DNA of 64,000 nt from Hyphomicrobiales bacterium (GCA_025359215.1 JANYHE010000024.1:25751-89750); one strand, 5' to 3'; positions 16,994 through 28,056 are shown, numbered from the stretch's first letter. The notes: generated by a model from the sequence alone, not told the origin. Program-made: numbers and translations.

Positions 16994-19588
16994 GTGGCCG
17001 CTGAACGTTACAATCACCGCGAAACTGAGCCCAAATGGCAAAGCTATTGGACTGAAAACCACAGCTTTGAAGCCAAAGAAGACTATTCAAAGCCCAAATA
17101 TTACGTGCTCGAAATGTTTCCCTATCCATCTGGCCGCATCCACATGGGCCATGTGCGCAATTACACCATGGGTGATGTGATCGCCCGCTTCAGGCGCGCT
17201 TGTGGGTTTAATGTGCTGCATCCCATGGGTTGGGATGCCTTTGGCATGCCTGCCGAAAACGCCGCCATTGAGCGCGGCATTCATCCCAAAACGTGGACTT
17301 ATGAAAACATCGCCACCATGCGGCGTCAGCTGAAATCTATGGGGCTTGCGATTGATTGGTCGCGCGAATTTGCCACGTGTGACCCAACTTATTATCGCCA
17401 TGAGCAGGCCATGTTCATTGATTTCATTGAAGCAGGCTTGGTTGAGCGCCGCGTTTCGATGGTGAATTGGGACCCTGTTGACCAAACTGTTCTGGCCAAC
17501 GAACAAGTGATCGATGGCAAGGGCTGGCGTTCAGGGGCCGTTGTTGAAAAGCGTGAGTTGGCGCAGTGGTTCTTAAAAATCACCGACTATGCCGAAGACT
17601 TGCTCAAAGCCTTGGATGGTCTGACCACGTGGCCCGAGAAAGTGCGCCTGATGCAGAAAAACTGGATTGGTCGCTCTGAAGGCATGACATTCACATTTGA
17701 ACTGGAGGATGCCAACGGTCAGAAACTCGAAGATGGGCTCACCGTCTATACCACGCGTCATGATACAATTTTCGGCGCAAGTTTTTGTGCCGTATCAGCT
17801 GATCATCCTTTATCGCAGCGCTTAAGCAAAACTAATCTAGCGCTTGAGACCTTCCGTAAAGAAGTGGCGGCTCTGGGCACCAGCGAAGAAAATATTGAGC
17901 GCGCCGAAAAGAAGGGCTGCCCGCTGGGCGTATTTGCGCGTCATCCTTTCCGCAAAGATGTGAAGCTCCCTGTCTATGCGGCAAACTTTGTGTTGATGGG
18001 CTATGGTGAAGGTGCGTTGTTTGGCTGCCCCGCCCATGATCAACGCGATATTGATTTTGCCAATAAATATAGCTTGCCAATTTTACCCGTAGTGGCACCG
18101 CGCGGCACTGATGCCGCTATTTTCAAAATCACCACTGAACCCTATTTGGAAAAGGACGGCGACGAAGCCGTTTTAATCAATTCAGATTTTCTTGATGGCA
18201 TGTCTGTGCCTGAAGCCAAGGAAGAAATTGCCGCCCGCTTTGAAGCGACAGGCATTGGCAAACGCACGGTGAATTACCGTCTGCGGGATTGGGGTGTTTC
18301 TCGCCAACGGTATTGGGGCTGCCCTATCCCGGTGGTTCATTGCGCGGATTGCGGCATTGTTCCGGTGCCGAAATCAGAGCTGCCCGTTCAACTCCCAGAA
18401 GATGTGAAATTTGATAAGCCGGGCAACCCATTGGCACATCACCCCACTTGGAAACATGTGGCTTGTCCGAATTGCAATCAACCCGCCACGCGCGAGACTG
18501 ATACGTTTGATACCTTCATCGACTCGTCTTGGTACTTTGCGAGGTTCACTTCGCCCCACGATGAAAACCCGGTGAATGCCGAGGCTGCTAAATATTGGCT
18601 TCCAGTGGATCAATATATTGGCGGTGTTGAACACGCTATTCTTCATCTGCTTTATTCCCGTTTCTATGCCCGTGCCATGCACAAGACAGGGCACATGAAT
18701 GCTGATGAGCCATTTGCCAGCCTTTTCACGCAAGGCATGGTCATTCATGAAACGTTCAAAACCGCATCCGGAGAATGGGTTTTGCCTTCCGATGCCATTC
18801 ATAAGGATGGCGCTTGGATTCATGCCAACACCGGCGAGCCTTTGGTTGTCGGCGGCGTTGAGAAAATGTCCAAGTCTAAGCGCAATGTGGTTGATCCTGA
18901 TACGATTATAGCATCTTACGGCGCTGATACTGCGCGCTGGTTTATGCTTTCGGATACGCCCCCAGAGCGCGATATTGAATGGACTGAGGCAGGAGCCGAA
19001 GGTTCTTGGAAATTCACGCAAAAAATCTGGCGGATCGTCAATGAAATTGCGGAATTCCCGAATGCTGATGCGACGATGGGAGCCGACGGTTTGGCGCTGC
19101 GAAGGGTAACGCATCGCAGCATCGCCGCCATCACTGATGACCTGAATAATTTGAGGTTCAATCGTTCGATTGCTCGTATTTATGAGTTATCAAATGCGAT
19201 GGCGTCAGCTTTGCAAATTCAAAATAAGTCAACCGATTTGATTGGTGCATTACACGAAGCAGCGAATTTTTTGATCATCGCAATGGCACCCATGATGCCG
19301 CATTTGGCAGAAGAATGCTGGAGTGTGATCGGGCACAGCACCACTGCTGTGAACACAAGTTGGCCCCAGACTATTGGCGCGTTGGTTAATGTTGATGAAG
19401 TGACGATTGCGATTCAAGTGAATGGCAAGCGCCGTGATGAAATTTTGGTTGCTAAAGGCGGTGACCGTGACATTCTGGAAGCAAGAGTGCTAAGTATGGA
19501 GAGCATAAAGCGTCTCATTGGGGGCAAAACTGTGAAAAAAATTATCATCGTGCCTGACCGTATTGTCAATATTGTTGTGGCGGAGTGA
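16994..19588 (+). CDS. leuS: LeuS, leucyl-tRNA synthetase
   Basis: An 864-residue class I aminoacyl-tRNA synthetase, the usual size for bacterial LeuRS. HIGH appears as HMGH near residue 50, KMSKS at about 624-628, and the CP1 editing domain (about 225-420) contains the [12 protein letters not shown] block. The zinc-type cysteines [10 protein letters not shown] and CPNCNQP are present. The start is a GTG at 16994, supported by AAAGGA seven bases upstream; the longer open frame to 16736 overlaps yggS and has no such signal. It heads leuS-lptE-holA. Confidence 0.96.
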   Translation: MAAERYNHRETEPKWQSYWTENHSFEAKEDYSKPKYYVLEMFPYPSGRIHMGHVRNYTMGDVIARFRRACGFNVLHPMGWDAFGMPAENAAIERGIHPKTWTYENIATMRRQLKSMGLAIDWSREFATCDPTYYRHEQAMFIDFIEAGLVERRVSMVNWDPVDQTVLANEQVIDGKGWRSGAVVEKRELAQWFLKITDYAEDLLKALDGLTTWPEKVRLMQKNWIGRSEGMTFTFELEDANGQKLEDGLTVYTTRHDTIFGASFCAVSADHPLSQRLSKTNLALETFRKEVAALGTSEENIERAEKKGCPLGVFARHPFRKDVKLPVYAANFVLMGYGEGALFGCPAHDQRDIDFANKYSLPILPVVAPRGTDAAIFKITTEPYLEKDGDEAVLINSDFLDGMSVPEAKEEIAARFEATGIGKRTVNYRLRDWGVSRQRYWGCPIPVVHCADCGIVPVPKSELPVQLPEDVKFDKPGNPLAHHPTWKHVACPNCNQPATRETDTFDTFIDSSWYFARFTSPHDENPVNAEAAKYWLPVDQYIGGVEHAILHLLYSRFYARAMHKTGHMNADEPFASLFTQGMVIHETFKTASGEWVLPSDAIHKDGAWIHANTGEPLVVGGVEKMSKSKRNVVDPDTIIASYGADTARWFMLSDTPPERDIEWTEAGAEGSWKFTQKIWRIVNEIAEFPNADATMGADGLALRRVTHRSIAAITDDLNNLRFNRSIARIYELSNAMASALQIQNKSTDLIGALHEAANFLIIAMAPMMPHLAEECWSVIGHSTTAVNTSWPQTIGALVNVDEVTIAIQVNGKRRDEILVAKGGDRDILEARVLSMESIKRLIGGKTVKKIIIVPDRIVNIVVAE

Positions 19589-19590
19589 TC

Positions 19591-20085
19591 ATGCGCAACA
19601 TTTTTTCAGTGCTCGTTTTTTGTTTATTTCTGACAGGGTGTTCTGGCTATCGCCCGCTTTATGGCACCGCTCCGGATGGGAAGAATGTGGCTGTAAGCCT
19701 TTCGGCAATTTCAGTGCCAGAGCAGCGTACACGCACTGGACAGCTGTTGCGCAATGAAATTTTATCAGGATTTGGAAGCCCAATCGCAAGTCAATATCAA
19801 CTGCGGATGACGATTACGGAGTTCACAGGCGCAGTTTCAGCGACCCCCGGCACCGTGGTGACCCGTAAGCGCTTCAATTTGACGGTGCGTTATGAATTGG
19901 TTGAGCTTTCTTCTGGAAAATCACTGACAACGGGAAGCAGTTTTGCCAATGTTTCCTATGACACAGTGCGTGAACCGATTGCTGATCTGCAGTCAGCAGA
20001 AAATGCACGATTGCGGTCAACAACCGAAGTTGGCCAAGATATCAGGCAGCGCGTCGCGGCATTTATGGCCACTCGAACGACTTAA
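19591..20085 (+). CDS. lptE: LptE, LPS-assembly lipoprotein
   Basis: A 164-residue outer-membrane lipoprotein that plugs LptD and helps place LPS at the cell surface. The signal peptide ends in the lipobox FLTGC with Cys17 as lipidation site, followed by GYRPLYG, typical of the family. The ATG at 19591 follows GGAG at five bases, inside the leuS 3' end region. Position between leuS and holA is the standard bacterial arrangement and supports the call, since LptE sequences diverge strongly. Confidence 0.88.
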   Translation: MRNIFSVLVFCLFLTGCSGYRPLYGTAPDGKNVAVSLSAISVPEQRTRTGQLLRNEILSGFGSPIASQYQLRMTITEFTGAVSATPGTVVTRKRFNLTVRYELVELSSGKSLTTGSSFANVSYDTVREPIADLQSAENARLRSTTEVGQDIRQRVAAFMATRTT

Positions 20086-20090
20086 AATAT

Positions 20091-21107
20091 ATGGCCGTTT
20101 TGCGTGAAGATGAATTCGAATCCTTCGTTCACCGTCGAAGTGCTACGATGAACGGTATTCTGATTCATGGATCAGATCTTTCGGCTGTCAGTGCACTGGG
20201 TCGCAAAGTTAATTTGCAGGCCAATTCCGGCGCCCCGATGAGAATTGATCCGGCAAGTCTCAAAGAAAACCCGGGGCGACTGAGTGATGAATTTCGTTCA
20301 ATATCGCTTTTAGGCGACAGGCAGATTTTGCTGGTTGATGGCGTGGATGATAGTCATCTTAAGTTCTTGAGCTCTGTCTTATCTGAACTCAAGCTTGCCA
20401 ATTTTGTTGTTCTGTTAGGCGATGCTCTGGGTAAAACTTCGAAGTTGCGGCTCGCTTGTGAGGCGTCTGAGAAGTTTGCAAGTTTAGCCATCTATGAGGA
20501 AGATGCAGCGGCACTTGCCGTGAGGATTCGTAAACAGCTGGGTTCTGATCAGCTGTCGTGGTCTTCTGAAGTGGAAGCCATTTTTTTTGATTTGGTCGGA
20601 ACAGATCGTTCAACAGCAACGCAGGAAGCTGCAAAGTTGTCTCTGTATTGTTTGGGTCAGAGGCAAGTGTCCATCTCTGATGTAGAGGCGGTTTGTGGTG
20701 ACACAGCAGACTTCGGCGCGGATCAATTGATCGATGCTGTTTTAGGCGGCGATATGAATACAACGGACCGGATGGGCGCAAATCTTGATGCAGATTCTGC
20801 TGGCACGCGCGGTATTCTTTCGGTCTTTATGTTCCATCTGACCCGGCTTCAATCGTTGAAAATGGACATGGAGCGAGGGCAGACTGCGGAGATGGTAGTG
20901 CGCAACACTAAGCCTACCATATTTTTCAAGCGGAAAAGCGCGTTTATGGCGCAGTTGCGAAACTTTGAACTTCAAGAACTTATAGACATGCAGCAGATGA
21001 TCTCTGTCGCAATGCTACAAACGAGAAAGCAGCCCGATCTATTTGAAGCACTTGTCAGCAGAACACTTTTGTCATTGGCCCGCTCAGCGCGCGCTAAATT
21101 AAATTGA
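20091..21107 (+). CDS. holA: HolA, DNA polymerase III delta subunit
   Basis: A 338-residue clamp-loader subunit that opens the beta sliding clamp. The AAA-like N-terminal domain has ILIHGSDLSAV and QILLVDGVDDS near residue 82; the C-terminal helical domain forms the collar. The protein lacks a Walker A motif, as expected for delta. The ATG at 20091 is 5 bases after the lptE stop. The 3' end overlaps convergent parB by 9 bases. Confidence 0.88.
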   Translation: MAVLREDEFESFVHRRSATMNGILIHGSDLSAVSALGRKVNLQANSGAPMRIDPASLKENPGRLSDEFRSISLLGDRQILLVDGVDDSHLKFLSSVLSELKLANFVVLLGDALGKTSKLRLACEASEKFASLAIYEEDAAALAVRIRKQLGSDQLSWSSEVEAIFFDLVGTDRSTATQEAAKLSLYCLGQRQVSISDVEAVCGDTADFGADQLIDAVLGGDMNTTDRMGANLDADSAGTRGILSVFMFHLTRLQSLKMDMERGQTAEMVVRNTKPTIFFKRKSAFMAQLRNFELQELIDMQQMISVAMLQTRKQPDLFEALVSRTLLSLARSARAKLN

Positions 21108-21962
21108 TACTCCTGTCAGGCGTCTGGCAATTTCGTCCAATTGTTCGAGTGTTTTATATTGAATATTGACGGCTCCGCCTGAAAGTCCTTTGTGGCTCAC
21201 AGTAACGCCAAGACCTAAAGCCTCAGTCAAGTTTTTTTCGAGTGCCCGCGTATCTGCATCTTTCTCGATTTTAATCTTAGCAGTCTTTGCAGGCTGGCCG
21301 CGAACCAAGTCCTCAGTTTCGCGGACTGTGAGTTTTAGCTTTATAATTTTGTCAGCCAAATCCTCCGGTGTTTCAGTGGCCACTAAGGAACGCGCGTGGC
21401 CCGCTGTGAGAGAGCCATCCTCAATCTGCTTTTGAATAGATTCAGGCAGGCTCATCAACCGCATGGTATTGGCAATGTGGCTTCGGCTCTTGCCGATGGC
21501 ATCGGCCAGTTGTTGTTGTGTGTAACCATATTGTTCAAGCAGTTGACGGTAGGCCCGGGCTTCTTCAAGGGCATTCAAATCACTGCGCTGAATATTCTCG
21601 ATGAGAGCAATTTCGAGAGTTTCTTTATCGTCGAGATCGCGAATGAGCACAGGCACATCATGAATGCCAGCCCTTTGGCAGGCGCGCCAGCGGCGTTCGC
21701 CTGCAACAATTTCAAAGCTTCCATCAGCACGGGGCCGCACTACGAGAGGCTGCAGCAGACCTTTATCCCGGAGTGATTTAGCAAGACTTTCTAAGTCTTC
21801 CTCGGCAAAATGTTTGCGTGGATTATCGGGGTTTGGATGGAGCATTTCCACAGGCACATGACGCAGACTGCGAATATCTTGCACAACCGATTCTTCTGAG
21901 GTGTCATCGCCGATGAGCGCTGCCAAGCCCCGTCCAAGTCTACGTTTTTGTACCTGTGTCAT
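21099..21962 (-). CDS. parB: ParB, chromosome-partitioning CTPase
   Basis: A 287-residue parS-binding clamp. Order of parts: N-terminal ParA-activating RRLGRGLAALIGDD, the CTP-binding PNPDNPRKHF and GERRWRACQRAG blocks (near residues 41 and 88), a helix-turn-helix (GYTQQQLADAIGKSRSHI near 147), and a C-terminal dimerization domain. The start is the ATG at 21962 rather than an adjacent TTG. It follows parA with a 40-base gap. Three parS-like sites lie 1.4-3.4 kb upstream in the same block. Confidence 0.95.
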   Translation of the reverse strand: MTQVQKRRLGRGLAALIGDDTSEESVVQDIRSLRHVPVEMLHPNPDNPRKHFAEEDLESLAKSLRDKGLLQPLVVRPRADGSFEIVAGERRWRACQRAGIHDVPVLIRDLDDKETLEIALIENIQRSDLNALEEARAYRQLLEQYGYTQQQLADAIGKSRSHIANTMRLMSLPESIQKQIEDGSLTAGHARSLVATETPEDLADKIIKLKLTVRETEDLVRGQPAKTAKIKIEKDADTRALEKNLTEALGLGVTVSHKGLSGGAVNIQYKTLEQLDEIARRLTGVSI

Positions 21963-22002
21963 CAATGTTATCCTAGAATATTATATTTCGGTTCCGAATC
22001 TA

Positions 22003-22809
22003 TCAGGCTGCTCGCAGCTCGCGTTCACGCTTAATCACTTCAGAGGCCAGCTTTATGTAGGCTTGCGACCCAACGCAAGTATGGTCGTAAAGTAATACCG
22101 GTTTTCCATAGGATGGCGCTTCGGATATGCGAACATTTCTAGGTATGACTGTTTGGTAGACTTTTTCACCGAGTACTTCGCGCACATCAGCTGCCACTTG
22201 TTCAGAAAGGCTGTTGCGCTTGTCGAACATAGTGAGCACCACACCTTGAATGATCAGGCGTGGATTTAACGTAGTCCGCACCCGTTCGACTGTCTTTAGT
22301 AACTGGCTCAGCCCTTCCAGTGCGAAAAACTCGCATTGCAACGGCACCAAAATTGCGTCGGCTGCGGTCAATGAGTTGATTGTCAGCAAGTTCAATGAAG
22401 GCGGGCAATCGATGAGAATGTAGGAATAGGTGCGGTGTTGAATGAGCTTTGCGATGGCATCCGCCAGTCGATGGGTTTTTCGGTCCAAATCTGAAAGTTC
22501 AATTTCAGCGCCGAGCAAATCAATCGTCGCTGGTGAACAATCCAAGCGTGGTATGGCCGATTCAATAATCACATCATTCAAATCTGCCTCACCTATCAGA
22601 ACATGATAAGACGATTTCTGATGGGCTTTGCGAGTAATGCCAAGTCCTGTGGACGCATTGCCTTGCGGGTCAAGATCAATCACCAAGACTGTCTCACCCA
22701 CCGCAGCCAATGCAGTTCCCAGATTAATGGCGGTTGTAGTTTTGCCCACGCCCCCTTTTTGATTAGCGACAGCCAAAATGCGCGGTGGCAATGCTTCACG
22801 GTTGAACAT
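22003..22809 (-). CDS. parA: ParA, chromosome-partitioning ATPase
   Basis: A 268-residue Walker-type ATPase that binds DNA nonspecifically and moves ParB-parS complexes. The deviant Walker A is NQKGGVGKTTTAIN near residue 18, Walker A' DLDPQGNAS near 45, and Walker B YILIDCPPSLNLLT near 130. The ATG start lies 14 bases inside the rsmG 3' end, indicating coupled translation. Confidence 0.96.
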   Translation of the reverse strand: MFNREALPPRILAVANQKGGVGKTTTAINLGTALAAVGETVLVIDLDPQGNASTGLGITRKAHQKSSYHVLIGEADLNDVIIESAIPRLDCSPATIDLLGAEIELSDLDRKTHRLADAIAKLIQHRTYSYILIDCPPSLNLLTINSLTAADAILVPLQCEFFALEGLSQLLKTVERVRTTLNPRLIIQGVVLTMFDKRNSLSEQVAADVREVLGEKVYQTVIPRNVRISEAPSYGKPVLLYDHTCVGSQAYIKLASEVIKRERELRAA

Positions 22810-23425
22810 GGGTTAACTCCTTCACCGAAAGAATAACGGATTGAGAATCAGTCACACTCGGAATCTTACTATAGCTTAGAGTCCAAGCTGTAGCAGCTTC
22901 ATCAAGCTCGTGGTCAACATCTTGGCCCTTGTGGAAAAGCCCCTCAGCACCTTGGCGCATGAAGGGTTCGGCAAGGCTCAACAGTAAGGGCAGCGGGGCA
23001 AAGGCCCGGGCTGTCACCAATTGAACTTTGGGCATTTTTAGAGGCGCTTGTAAGGGTTCCAATCGTTCGCGGTGCACCACACCGCCGCACTTCATTTGGC
23101 GGAGAGCTTCACTGAGGAACGCTGCTTTTTTGGAGTTCGCCTCATACATATGAACTGTAGCCGCCTGTGTTGCAGCCAGAACCAATCCTGGAAAGCCCGC
23201 GCCAGAACCGAGATCGGCAATAGCCGTTACGGTTGGTGGAATGAGAGGTATGAGCTGCACACTATCCAGAATATGACGTTTCCATAATTCTGGAATTGTA
23301 GCGGCAGAGATGAGATTAATATGTTTTTGCCACTCCAATATCAGTTTTGCTAATATTTGAAGTCTATCAAAAGATTCACGTGAAACATTGAATCTTGCAA
23401 GTTCATCGAAATTTGGCGGCTGCAT
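22796..23425 (-). CDS. rsmG: RsmG (GidB), 16S rRNA m7G527 methyltransferase
   Basis: A 209-residue SAM-dependent methyltransferase that makes m7G527 in 16S rRNA. INLISA and HILDSVQL near the N terminus and the SAM loop ADLGSGAGFPGLVLA near residue 70 are diagnostic. The ATG at 23425 overlaps the mnmG stop as TGATG; a longer frame to 23473 lies in mnmG and is not favoured. A parS-like sequence is embedded at codons 13-18. Confidence 0.94.
   Translation of the reverse strand: MQPPNFDELARFNVSRESFDRLQILAKLILEWQKHINLISAATIPELWKRHILDSVQLIPLIPPTVTAIADLGSGAGFPGLVLAATQAATVHMYEANSKKAAFLSEALRQMKCGGVVHRERLEPLQAPLKMPKVQLVTARAFAPLPLLLSLAEPFMRQGAEGLFHKGQDVDHELDEAATAWTLSYSKIPSVTDSQSVILSVKELTHVQP
23372..23387. 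promoter_or_regulatory. parS-like site inside rsmG
   Basis: AGATTCACGTGAAACA matches the parS consensus TGTTTCACGTGAAACA at 14 of 16 positions, with the central TTCACGTGAA core intact. It lies within the rsmG coding sequence. Confidence 0.8.
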
Positions 23426-25281
23426 CAGGCCACTCGCTGCGTGCTTGGCTTCTTGATAGAACCCAGCAGACAAGCAAGTCCTACCGGCGTCATGCCGTCA
23501 ATGCGCTGCGCCTGACCCAGTGTCGAGGGCTTTGTGCGCGCCAATTTCTGACGCAACTCCATTGAAAGACTTGGAATGGCGAAGTAGTCTATATCAGTGG
23601 GCAGGATCATGCTTTCTTCGCGTCTCAAACCTTCGATTTCCACAAGTTGGCGCTCCATATATCCTGAATAGAGAGCATCGGCCTCCAGCGCCTCTTGGGC
23701 AAATGCGGGCAGTGCGGCAATCTCTGGCCATAGCTCGCACACTTTCGCAAGGCCCACATCGGGCATAGCTATCAAATCAAGTGCGCTGCGTGATTTTCCA
23801 TCTTGGTTGACGCGCAATCCCAGTTTTGCCGCAGCCGAAGACGTAACAGACAGTTCAGTGGCCGCACGGCGGGCATTTTCAAGAATCGCCAACTTAGTAT
23901 TGAATTTGGATTCACGTGAAACATTCACCAGACCAAGGGCAACCCCTTGAGGCGTTAATCGTTGATCGGCATTATCAGCGCGCAAAGCCAAACGGTATTC
24001 AGCGCGCGATGTAAACATACGGTAGGGCTCTGCCACACCGCGCATCACCAGATCATCGATCATCACACCAACATAGCCTGTGGCACGATCAAACGTCACA
24101 CCGTCTTGGCCAGCGGCCCTACGAGCGGCATTCAGCCCTGCCACCAAGCCTTGGGCCGCTGCTTCTTCATAGCCTGTGGTGCCGTTGATTTGTCCCGCCA
24201 GATAAAGACCAGGCAAGCGCTTGACTTCCAAACTGTGGGAAAGTTCACGCGGGTCCACATAATCATATTCGATGGCATAGCCGGGCCTGATAATTCGAAC
24301 CTTTTCAAGACCCACCATAGAATGGATAAAGGCTTCCTGCACATCTTCAGGCAGTGATGTTGAAATGCCATTGGGATAAACGGTGTCATCATCGAGGCCT
24401 TCAGGCTCCAAAAACACTTGGTGCGCCAATTTTTCCTTGAAACGATGAATTTTGTCTTCAATGGAAGGGCAATAGCGGGGGCCAGTTCCCGTAATTTGGC
24501 CCGAGTACAGCGGTGAACGTGAAATATTGTCGGCAATGATCTGATGTGTTTTGGCGTTCGTGCCGGTTATGTAGCACGAGATCTGCGGTGAGGTTATCGC
24601 GTTGGTCAAAAACGAGAATGGCACGGGGGGCTCATCACCCTTCTGTTCTTCCAAGATTTTCCAATTAATGGTTTTTCCATCAAGTCGAGCGGGCGTGCCT
24701 GTTTTGAGACGACCCAAAACGACTCCAGAATTCTTTAACTGCTCCGACAAACCGCGCGCCGGAGGTTCACCCACACGACCGGCCGCGATTTGTTTTTCGC
24801 CAATGTGAATCAATCCGTTCAAAAATGTGCCTGTCGTTAAAACAACCGACGCTGCTCGAAGCTCTCGACCATCTTCGGTACGAACACCACAGACGCGATT
24901 CTCTTCAATGATCAGAGAAAACGCAGCACCTTCAATAATGTCCAAATTTTCTTGCTCGGCCAAAACCCGCTGCATGGCATTGCGGTAGAGTTTGCGGTCA
25001 GCTTGTGCACGGGGGCCTCGAACGGCCGGACCTTTTGATCTGTTGAGGAGCCGAAACTGAATTCCCGCCTCATCAGCAACGCGCCCCATCAAACCATCGA
25101 GAGCATCAATCTCACGAACCAAATGCCCTTTGCCCAAACCACCAATCGCTGGGTTGCATGACATTTCGCCGATCGTTGAATGTTTATGTGTAAGCAAAGC
25201 TGTTCGCGCGCCAACCCGCGCTGATGCCGCAGCCGCTTCGCAGCCTGCATGTCCACCACCCACGACAATCACATCAAACAC
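23425..25281 (-). CDS. mnmG: MnmG (GidA), tRNA uridine-34 carboxymethylaminomethyl enzyme
   Basis: A 618-residue FAD protein that, with MnmE, installs the cmnm5 group at wobble uridine 34 of several tRNAs. The FAD fold is [16 protein letters not shown] at the N terminus; [22 protein letters not shown] near residue 42 and the C-terminal helical [18 protein letters not shown] region are family hallmarks. The start is a GTG at 25281. It is separated from mnmE by 82 bases that hold a parS-like site and carries another within its own coding region. Confidence 0.96.
   Translation of the reverse strand: MFDVIVVGGGHAGCEAAAASARVGARTALLTHKHSTIGEMSCNPAIGGLGKGHLVREIDALDGLMGRVADEAGIQFRLLNRSKGPAVRGPRAQADRKLYRNAMQRVLAEQENLDIIEGAAFSLIIEENRVCGVRTEDGRELRAASVVLTTGTFLNGLIHIGEKQIAAGRVGEPPARGLSEQLKNSGVVLGRLKTGTPARLDGKTINWKILEEQKGDEPPVPFSFLTNAITSPQISCYITGTNAKTHQIIADNISRSPLYSGQITGTGPRYCPSIEDKIHRFKEKLAHQVFLEPEGLDDDTVYPNGISTSLPEDVQEAFIHSMVGLEKVRIIRPGYAIEYDYVDPRELSHSLEVKRLPGLYLAGQINGTTGYEEAAAQGLVAGLNAARRAAGQDGVTFDRATGYVGVMIDDLVMRGVAEPYRMFTSRAEYRLALRADNADQRLTPQGVALGLVNVSRESKFNTKLAILENARRAATELSVTSSAAAKLGLRVNQDGKSRSALDLIAMPDVGLAKVCELWPEIAALPAFAQEALEADALYSGYMERQLVEIEGLRREESMILPTDIDYFAIPSLSMELRQKLARTKPSTLGQAQRIDGMTPVGLACLLGSIKKPSTQRVA
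23908..23923. promoter_or_regulatory. parS-like site inside mnmG
   Basis: GGATTCACGTGAAACA matches the parS consensus at 14 of 16 positions with the core intact, about 535 bases from the site in rsmG. It lies in the C-terminal part of the mnmG coding sequence. Confidence 0.8.
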
Positions 25282-25347
25282 AATTTTAATCTTTCATTAA
25301 CGCTTGAGCCATTTAGTCCGTTCACGGACGAAGGTCAAAGGCGGATT

Positions 25348-25363
25348 CGTTTCACGTGAAACA
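25348..25363. promoter_or_regulatory. parS site between mnmE and mnmG
   Basis: CGTTTCACGTGAAACA matches the 16-base parS consensus at 15 positions. It lies in the mnmE-mnmG gap, immediately after the mnmE stop codon. It is the best of three sites and is about 4.3 kb from the proposed origin. Confidence 0.9.
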
Positions 25364-26677
25364 TTACTTGCCAATACAGAATTCTGAAAAAATCTTCCCC
25401 AGCAAATCTTCAACATCAATGCGGCCTGTGATCGAAGAAATTGCACGCGTTGCCTTGCGTAAATCTTCAGCGATCAATTCCAGCGGACGTTTCTCATCTT
25501 CAAGTGAATCATTAAGCAACCGAATCGTTTCTTTAACTGCAGCCACATGACGATCTCGCACCACGATAGCATTGTTTGCCACAGCAGAGCGGGCTTGAAT
25601 CAAATTCTTCAAAACCTCAGTTAACTGATTCAAACCTTGAACGTTCTTAACAGACACAGCGATAGATTCATCGTTTCGTATCCGACTCGAATCTAAATCA
25701 CTCTTGTTGATGACCTTAACATCAGGTGCTCGACTTGGCCCTACGTCTGCAATCACATCAGGAGCAGTAACCCAAACAAGTATGTCCGCGTCGCGCACTT
25801 CACTCTTGGCGCGGTCGATCCCCACAGCTTCAATTAAGTCGGTGGTGTCGGCTCGAATGCCTGCCGTATCACTCACCAGCAATTGTGCGCCATGAAAATC
25901 AATCACCCGTTCCACCACATCACGTGTCGTTCCGGCAATCGGAGAAACAATAGCAGCCTCGCGTCCTACCAACCAATTCATCAGAGATGATTTTCCAGCA
26001 TTCGGTGGGCCAGCAATAACCAGCTTCAATCCGTCACGAACCGCACCAGCCTTGACCGAAAGTTCGACTGCACGAAGAAGCTCCGTCCGAAGTTTTTCAA
26101 CATTCGGGCGAACATGATTCCAAGCATCTTGAACCACATCATCTTCGTCAACAAAATCAATGGCCGCCTCTAGCATGGCCAAAGCAGCTGTGAGTTGCCC
26201 ACGCCAACTTTCATAAACAGCGCTGGCCTCACCCATGAACTGTCGCATCGCTACCCGCCGCTGCGACTCAGTCTGTGATCCCAAAAGATCGGCCAAACCT
26301 TCAACCTCAACCAAATCCAAGCGACCATTTTCAAACGCACGCCGCGTAAAAGCTCCCGCATCAGCGGGCACCACATTTTTGAATTGAGTAAATTCAGAAA
26401 AAAGCTTGGCAACCACCGAAGGGCTGCCGTGAACATGAAACTCAGCCATGTCCTCACCCGTCACAGTATAAGGGCCAGGAAACCATATGACCAAAGCTTG
26501 ATCAATCAATCCATCAGCAGATTTCAAATTGCGTAGCGACGCAAGCCGGGGCTGAGGAAGCTCGCCGGATAATTTGGAAAGCACGTCTCCAGCTCTAGGC
26601 CCAGAAACCCGAATAACGGCAATACCAGCCCTACCTTGCCCGCTGGACAAGGCATAAATGGTCGATTGCTCAATCAT
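25364..26677 (-). CDS. mnmE: MnmE (TrmE), tRNA modification GTPase
   Basis: A 437-residue GTPase that works with MnmG on wobble uridines. The N-terminal folate-type domain begins TIYALSSGQGRAGIAVIRVSGP; the G domain has GPPNAGKSSLMN (G1), the AGTTRDV switch I, DTAG (G3) and NKSD (G4). It ends in the hallmark CIGK. The ATG at 26677 matches the family N terminus; a GTG at 26707 would add ten residues. It follows rho closely. Confidence 0.95.
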   Translation of the reverse strand: MIEQSTIYALSSGQGRAGIAVIRVSGPRAGDVLSKLSGELPQPRLASLRNLKSADGLIDQALVIWFPGPYTVTGEDMAEFHVHGSPSVVAKLFSEFTQFKNVVPADAGAFTRRAFENGRLDLVEVEGLADLLGSQTESQRRVAMRQFMGEASAVYESWRGQLTAALAMLEAAIDFVDEDDVVQDAWNHVRPNVEKLRTELLRAVELSVKAGAVRDGLKLVIAGPPNAGKSSLMNWLVGREAAIVSPIAGTTRDVVERVIDFHGAQLLVSDTAGIRADTTDLIEAVGIDRAKSEVRDADILVWVTAPDVIADVGPSRAPDVKVINKSDLDSSRIRNDESIAVSVKNVQGLNQLTEVLKNLIQARSAVANNAIVVRDRHVAAVKETIRLLNDSLEDEKRPLELIAEDLRKATRAISSITGRIDVEDLLGKIFSEFCIGK

Positions 26678-26716
26678 TTCGGATTCGAATCGATACCATT
26701 TCGGCACCCTTAGGTT

Positions 26717-28000
26717 TTAGGCATTCATTGAATCGAAGAAATCGCTGTTGCCCTTCGTTTGGCGCATTTTATCAACCAGAAACTCGATCGCATCCACAGT
26801 GCCCATCGGATTGAGAATACGACGTAGCACATAAGTTTTCTTGAGAACGTCAGCTTTCACCAACAGTTCTTCCTTACGTGTGCCAGAGCGCAGAATATCA
26901 ATCGACGGGAATACGCGTTTATCGGCAACCTTACGGTCCAAGATAATTTCTGAGTTACCCGTACCTTTGAACTCTTCAAAAATCACTTCGTCCATGCGGC
27001 TACCGGTATCGATCAGGGCTGTCGCAATGATTGTCAGCGACCCGCCATGTTCAATATTTCGCGCCGCACCAAAGAAACGCTTAGGGCGTTGCAGAGCGTT
27101 AGCATCCACACCGCCTGTCAGAACCTTGCCGGAGGAAGGCACGACCGTATTGTAAGCACGACCTAAGCGCGTGATCGAATCCAGCAAGATGACGACGTCC
27201 CGGCCATGCTCAACCAAACGCTTAGCCTTCTCAATCACCATTTCAGCAACCGCAACGTGGCGAGTAGCCGGTTCGTCAAACGTCGATGAAATCACTTCAC
27301 CCTTCACAGAGCGCTGCATGTCGGTAACTTCCTCGGGCCGCTCGTCGATCAACAGAACGATCAAATAACATTCAGGATGATTAGTTGTAATTGAATGGGC
27401 AATGTTTTGCAGAAGCACAGTCTTACCAGTGCGCGGTGGTGCCACGATCAACCCGCGTTGACCTTTGCCAATCGGTGCGACGATATCAATAATCCGCGCG
27501 GAATAGTCTTTGCGCGTTGGATCGGCAATTTCCATCTCCAATCTTTGATCTGGATAAAGCGGCGTCAAGTTATCAAAATTGACTTTGTGCTTAGCTTTTT
27601 CTGGATCCTCAAAATTCACCGTGTTAGGCTTCACCAAAGCAAAATAACGCTCGCCGTCTTTAGGACCCTTCACCGGGCCTTCAACAGTATCGCCTGTGCG
27701 CAAGGTGTATTTGCGGATTTGATTGGTGCTAATATAAATATCATTCGGACCAGCCAGATAATTGGCGTCCGCAGAACGCAAGAAGCCAAAGCCATCTTGC
27801 ATAACTTCAATAACACCCTCGCCAATAATCTCAACATTACGAGCGGCCAAGTTTTTCAAAATTGCAAACATCAACTCCTGTTTGCGAAGCGCGCTGGCGG
27901 TCTCAACCTCCAACTCCTCGGCCAAGCTCAATAGCTCAGCAGGGGACTTACGTTTGAGTTCGGAAAGCTTGATCTCTTTGAGATCGGCAAGATCAGTCAT
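26717..28000 (-). CDS. rho: Rho, transcription termination factor
   Basis: A 427-residue hexameric RNA helicase that ends transcripts. The N-terminal SAP-like helices ([19 protein letters not shown]) are followed by the cold-shock RNA-binding domain with [13 protein letters not shown] near residue 70, the P-loop [12 protein letters not shown] near 177, Walker [17 protein letters not shown] near 260 and the R-loop. There is no long insert between the helical and OB parts, unlike some actinobacterial forms. A 108-base leader containing an inverted repeat separates it from hemJ. Confidence 0.97.
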   Translation of the reverse strand: MTDLADLKEIKLSELKRKSPAELLSLAEELEVETASALRKQELMFAILKNLAARNVEIIGEGVIEVMQDGFGFLRSADANYLAGPNDIYISTNQIRKYTLRTGDTVEGPVKGPKDGERYFALVKPNTVNFEDPEKAKHKVNFDNLTPLYPDQRLEMEIADPTRKDYSARIIDIVAPIGKGQRGLIVAPPRTGKTVLLQNIAHSITTNHPECYLIVLLIDERPEEVTDMQRSVKGEVISSTFDEPATRHVAVAEMVIEKAKRLVEHGRDVVILLDSITRLGRAYNTVVPSSGKVLTGGVDANALQRPKRFFGAARNIEHGGSLTIIATALIDTGSRMDEVIFEEFKGTGNSEIILDRKVADKRVFPSIDILRSGTRKEELLVKADVLKKTYVLRRILNPMGTVDAIEFLVDKMRQTKGNSDFFDSMNA

Positions 28001-28023
28001 TTTAAATATCTTTTTGAAATTTC

Positions 28024-28056
28024 GATCGGGCAGGACGCGCGACCAGAAGCCCGATC
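28024..28056 (-). other. Inverted repeat in the hemJ-rho gap
   Basis: GATCGGGC at 28024-28031 pairs with GCCCGATC at 28049-28056 across 17 bases. In the transcript it precedes the rho start by about 24 bases and is not followed by a U run, so a leader structure or mRNA-processing site is more likely than an intrinsic terminator. Confidence 0.4.

Noticed and set aside
18374..19114. Minus-strand ORF of 246 codons
   Set aside because: Antisense to leuS with no family-like segments and no ribosome binding site.
24511..24526. Possible fourth parS site
   Set aside because: Only the AACGTGAAA part resembles the site; the palindromic core is broken, so it should not bind ParB.
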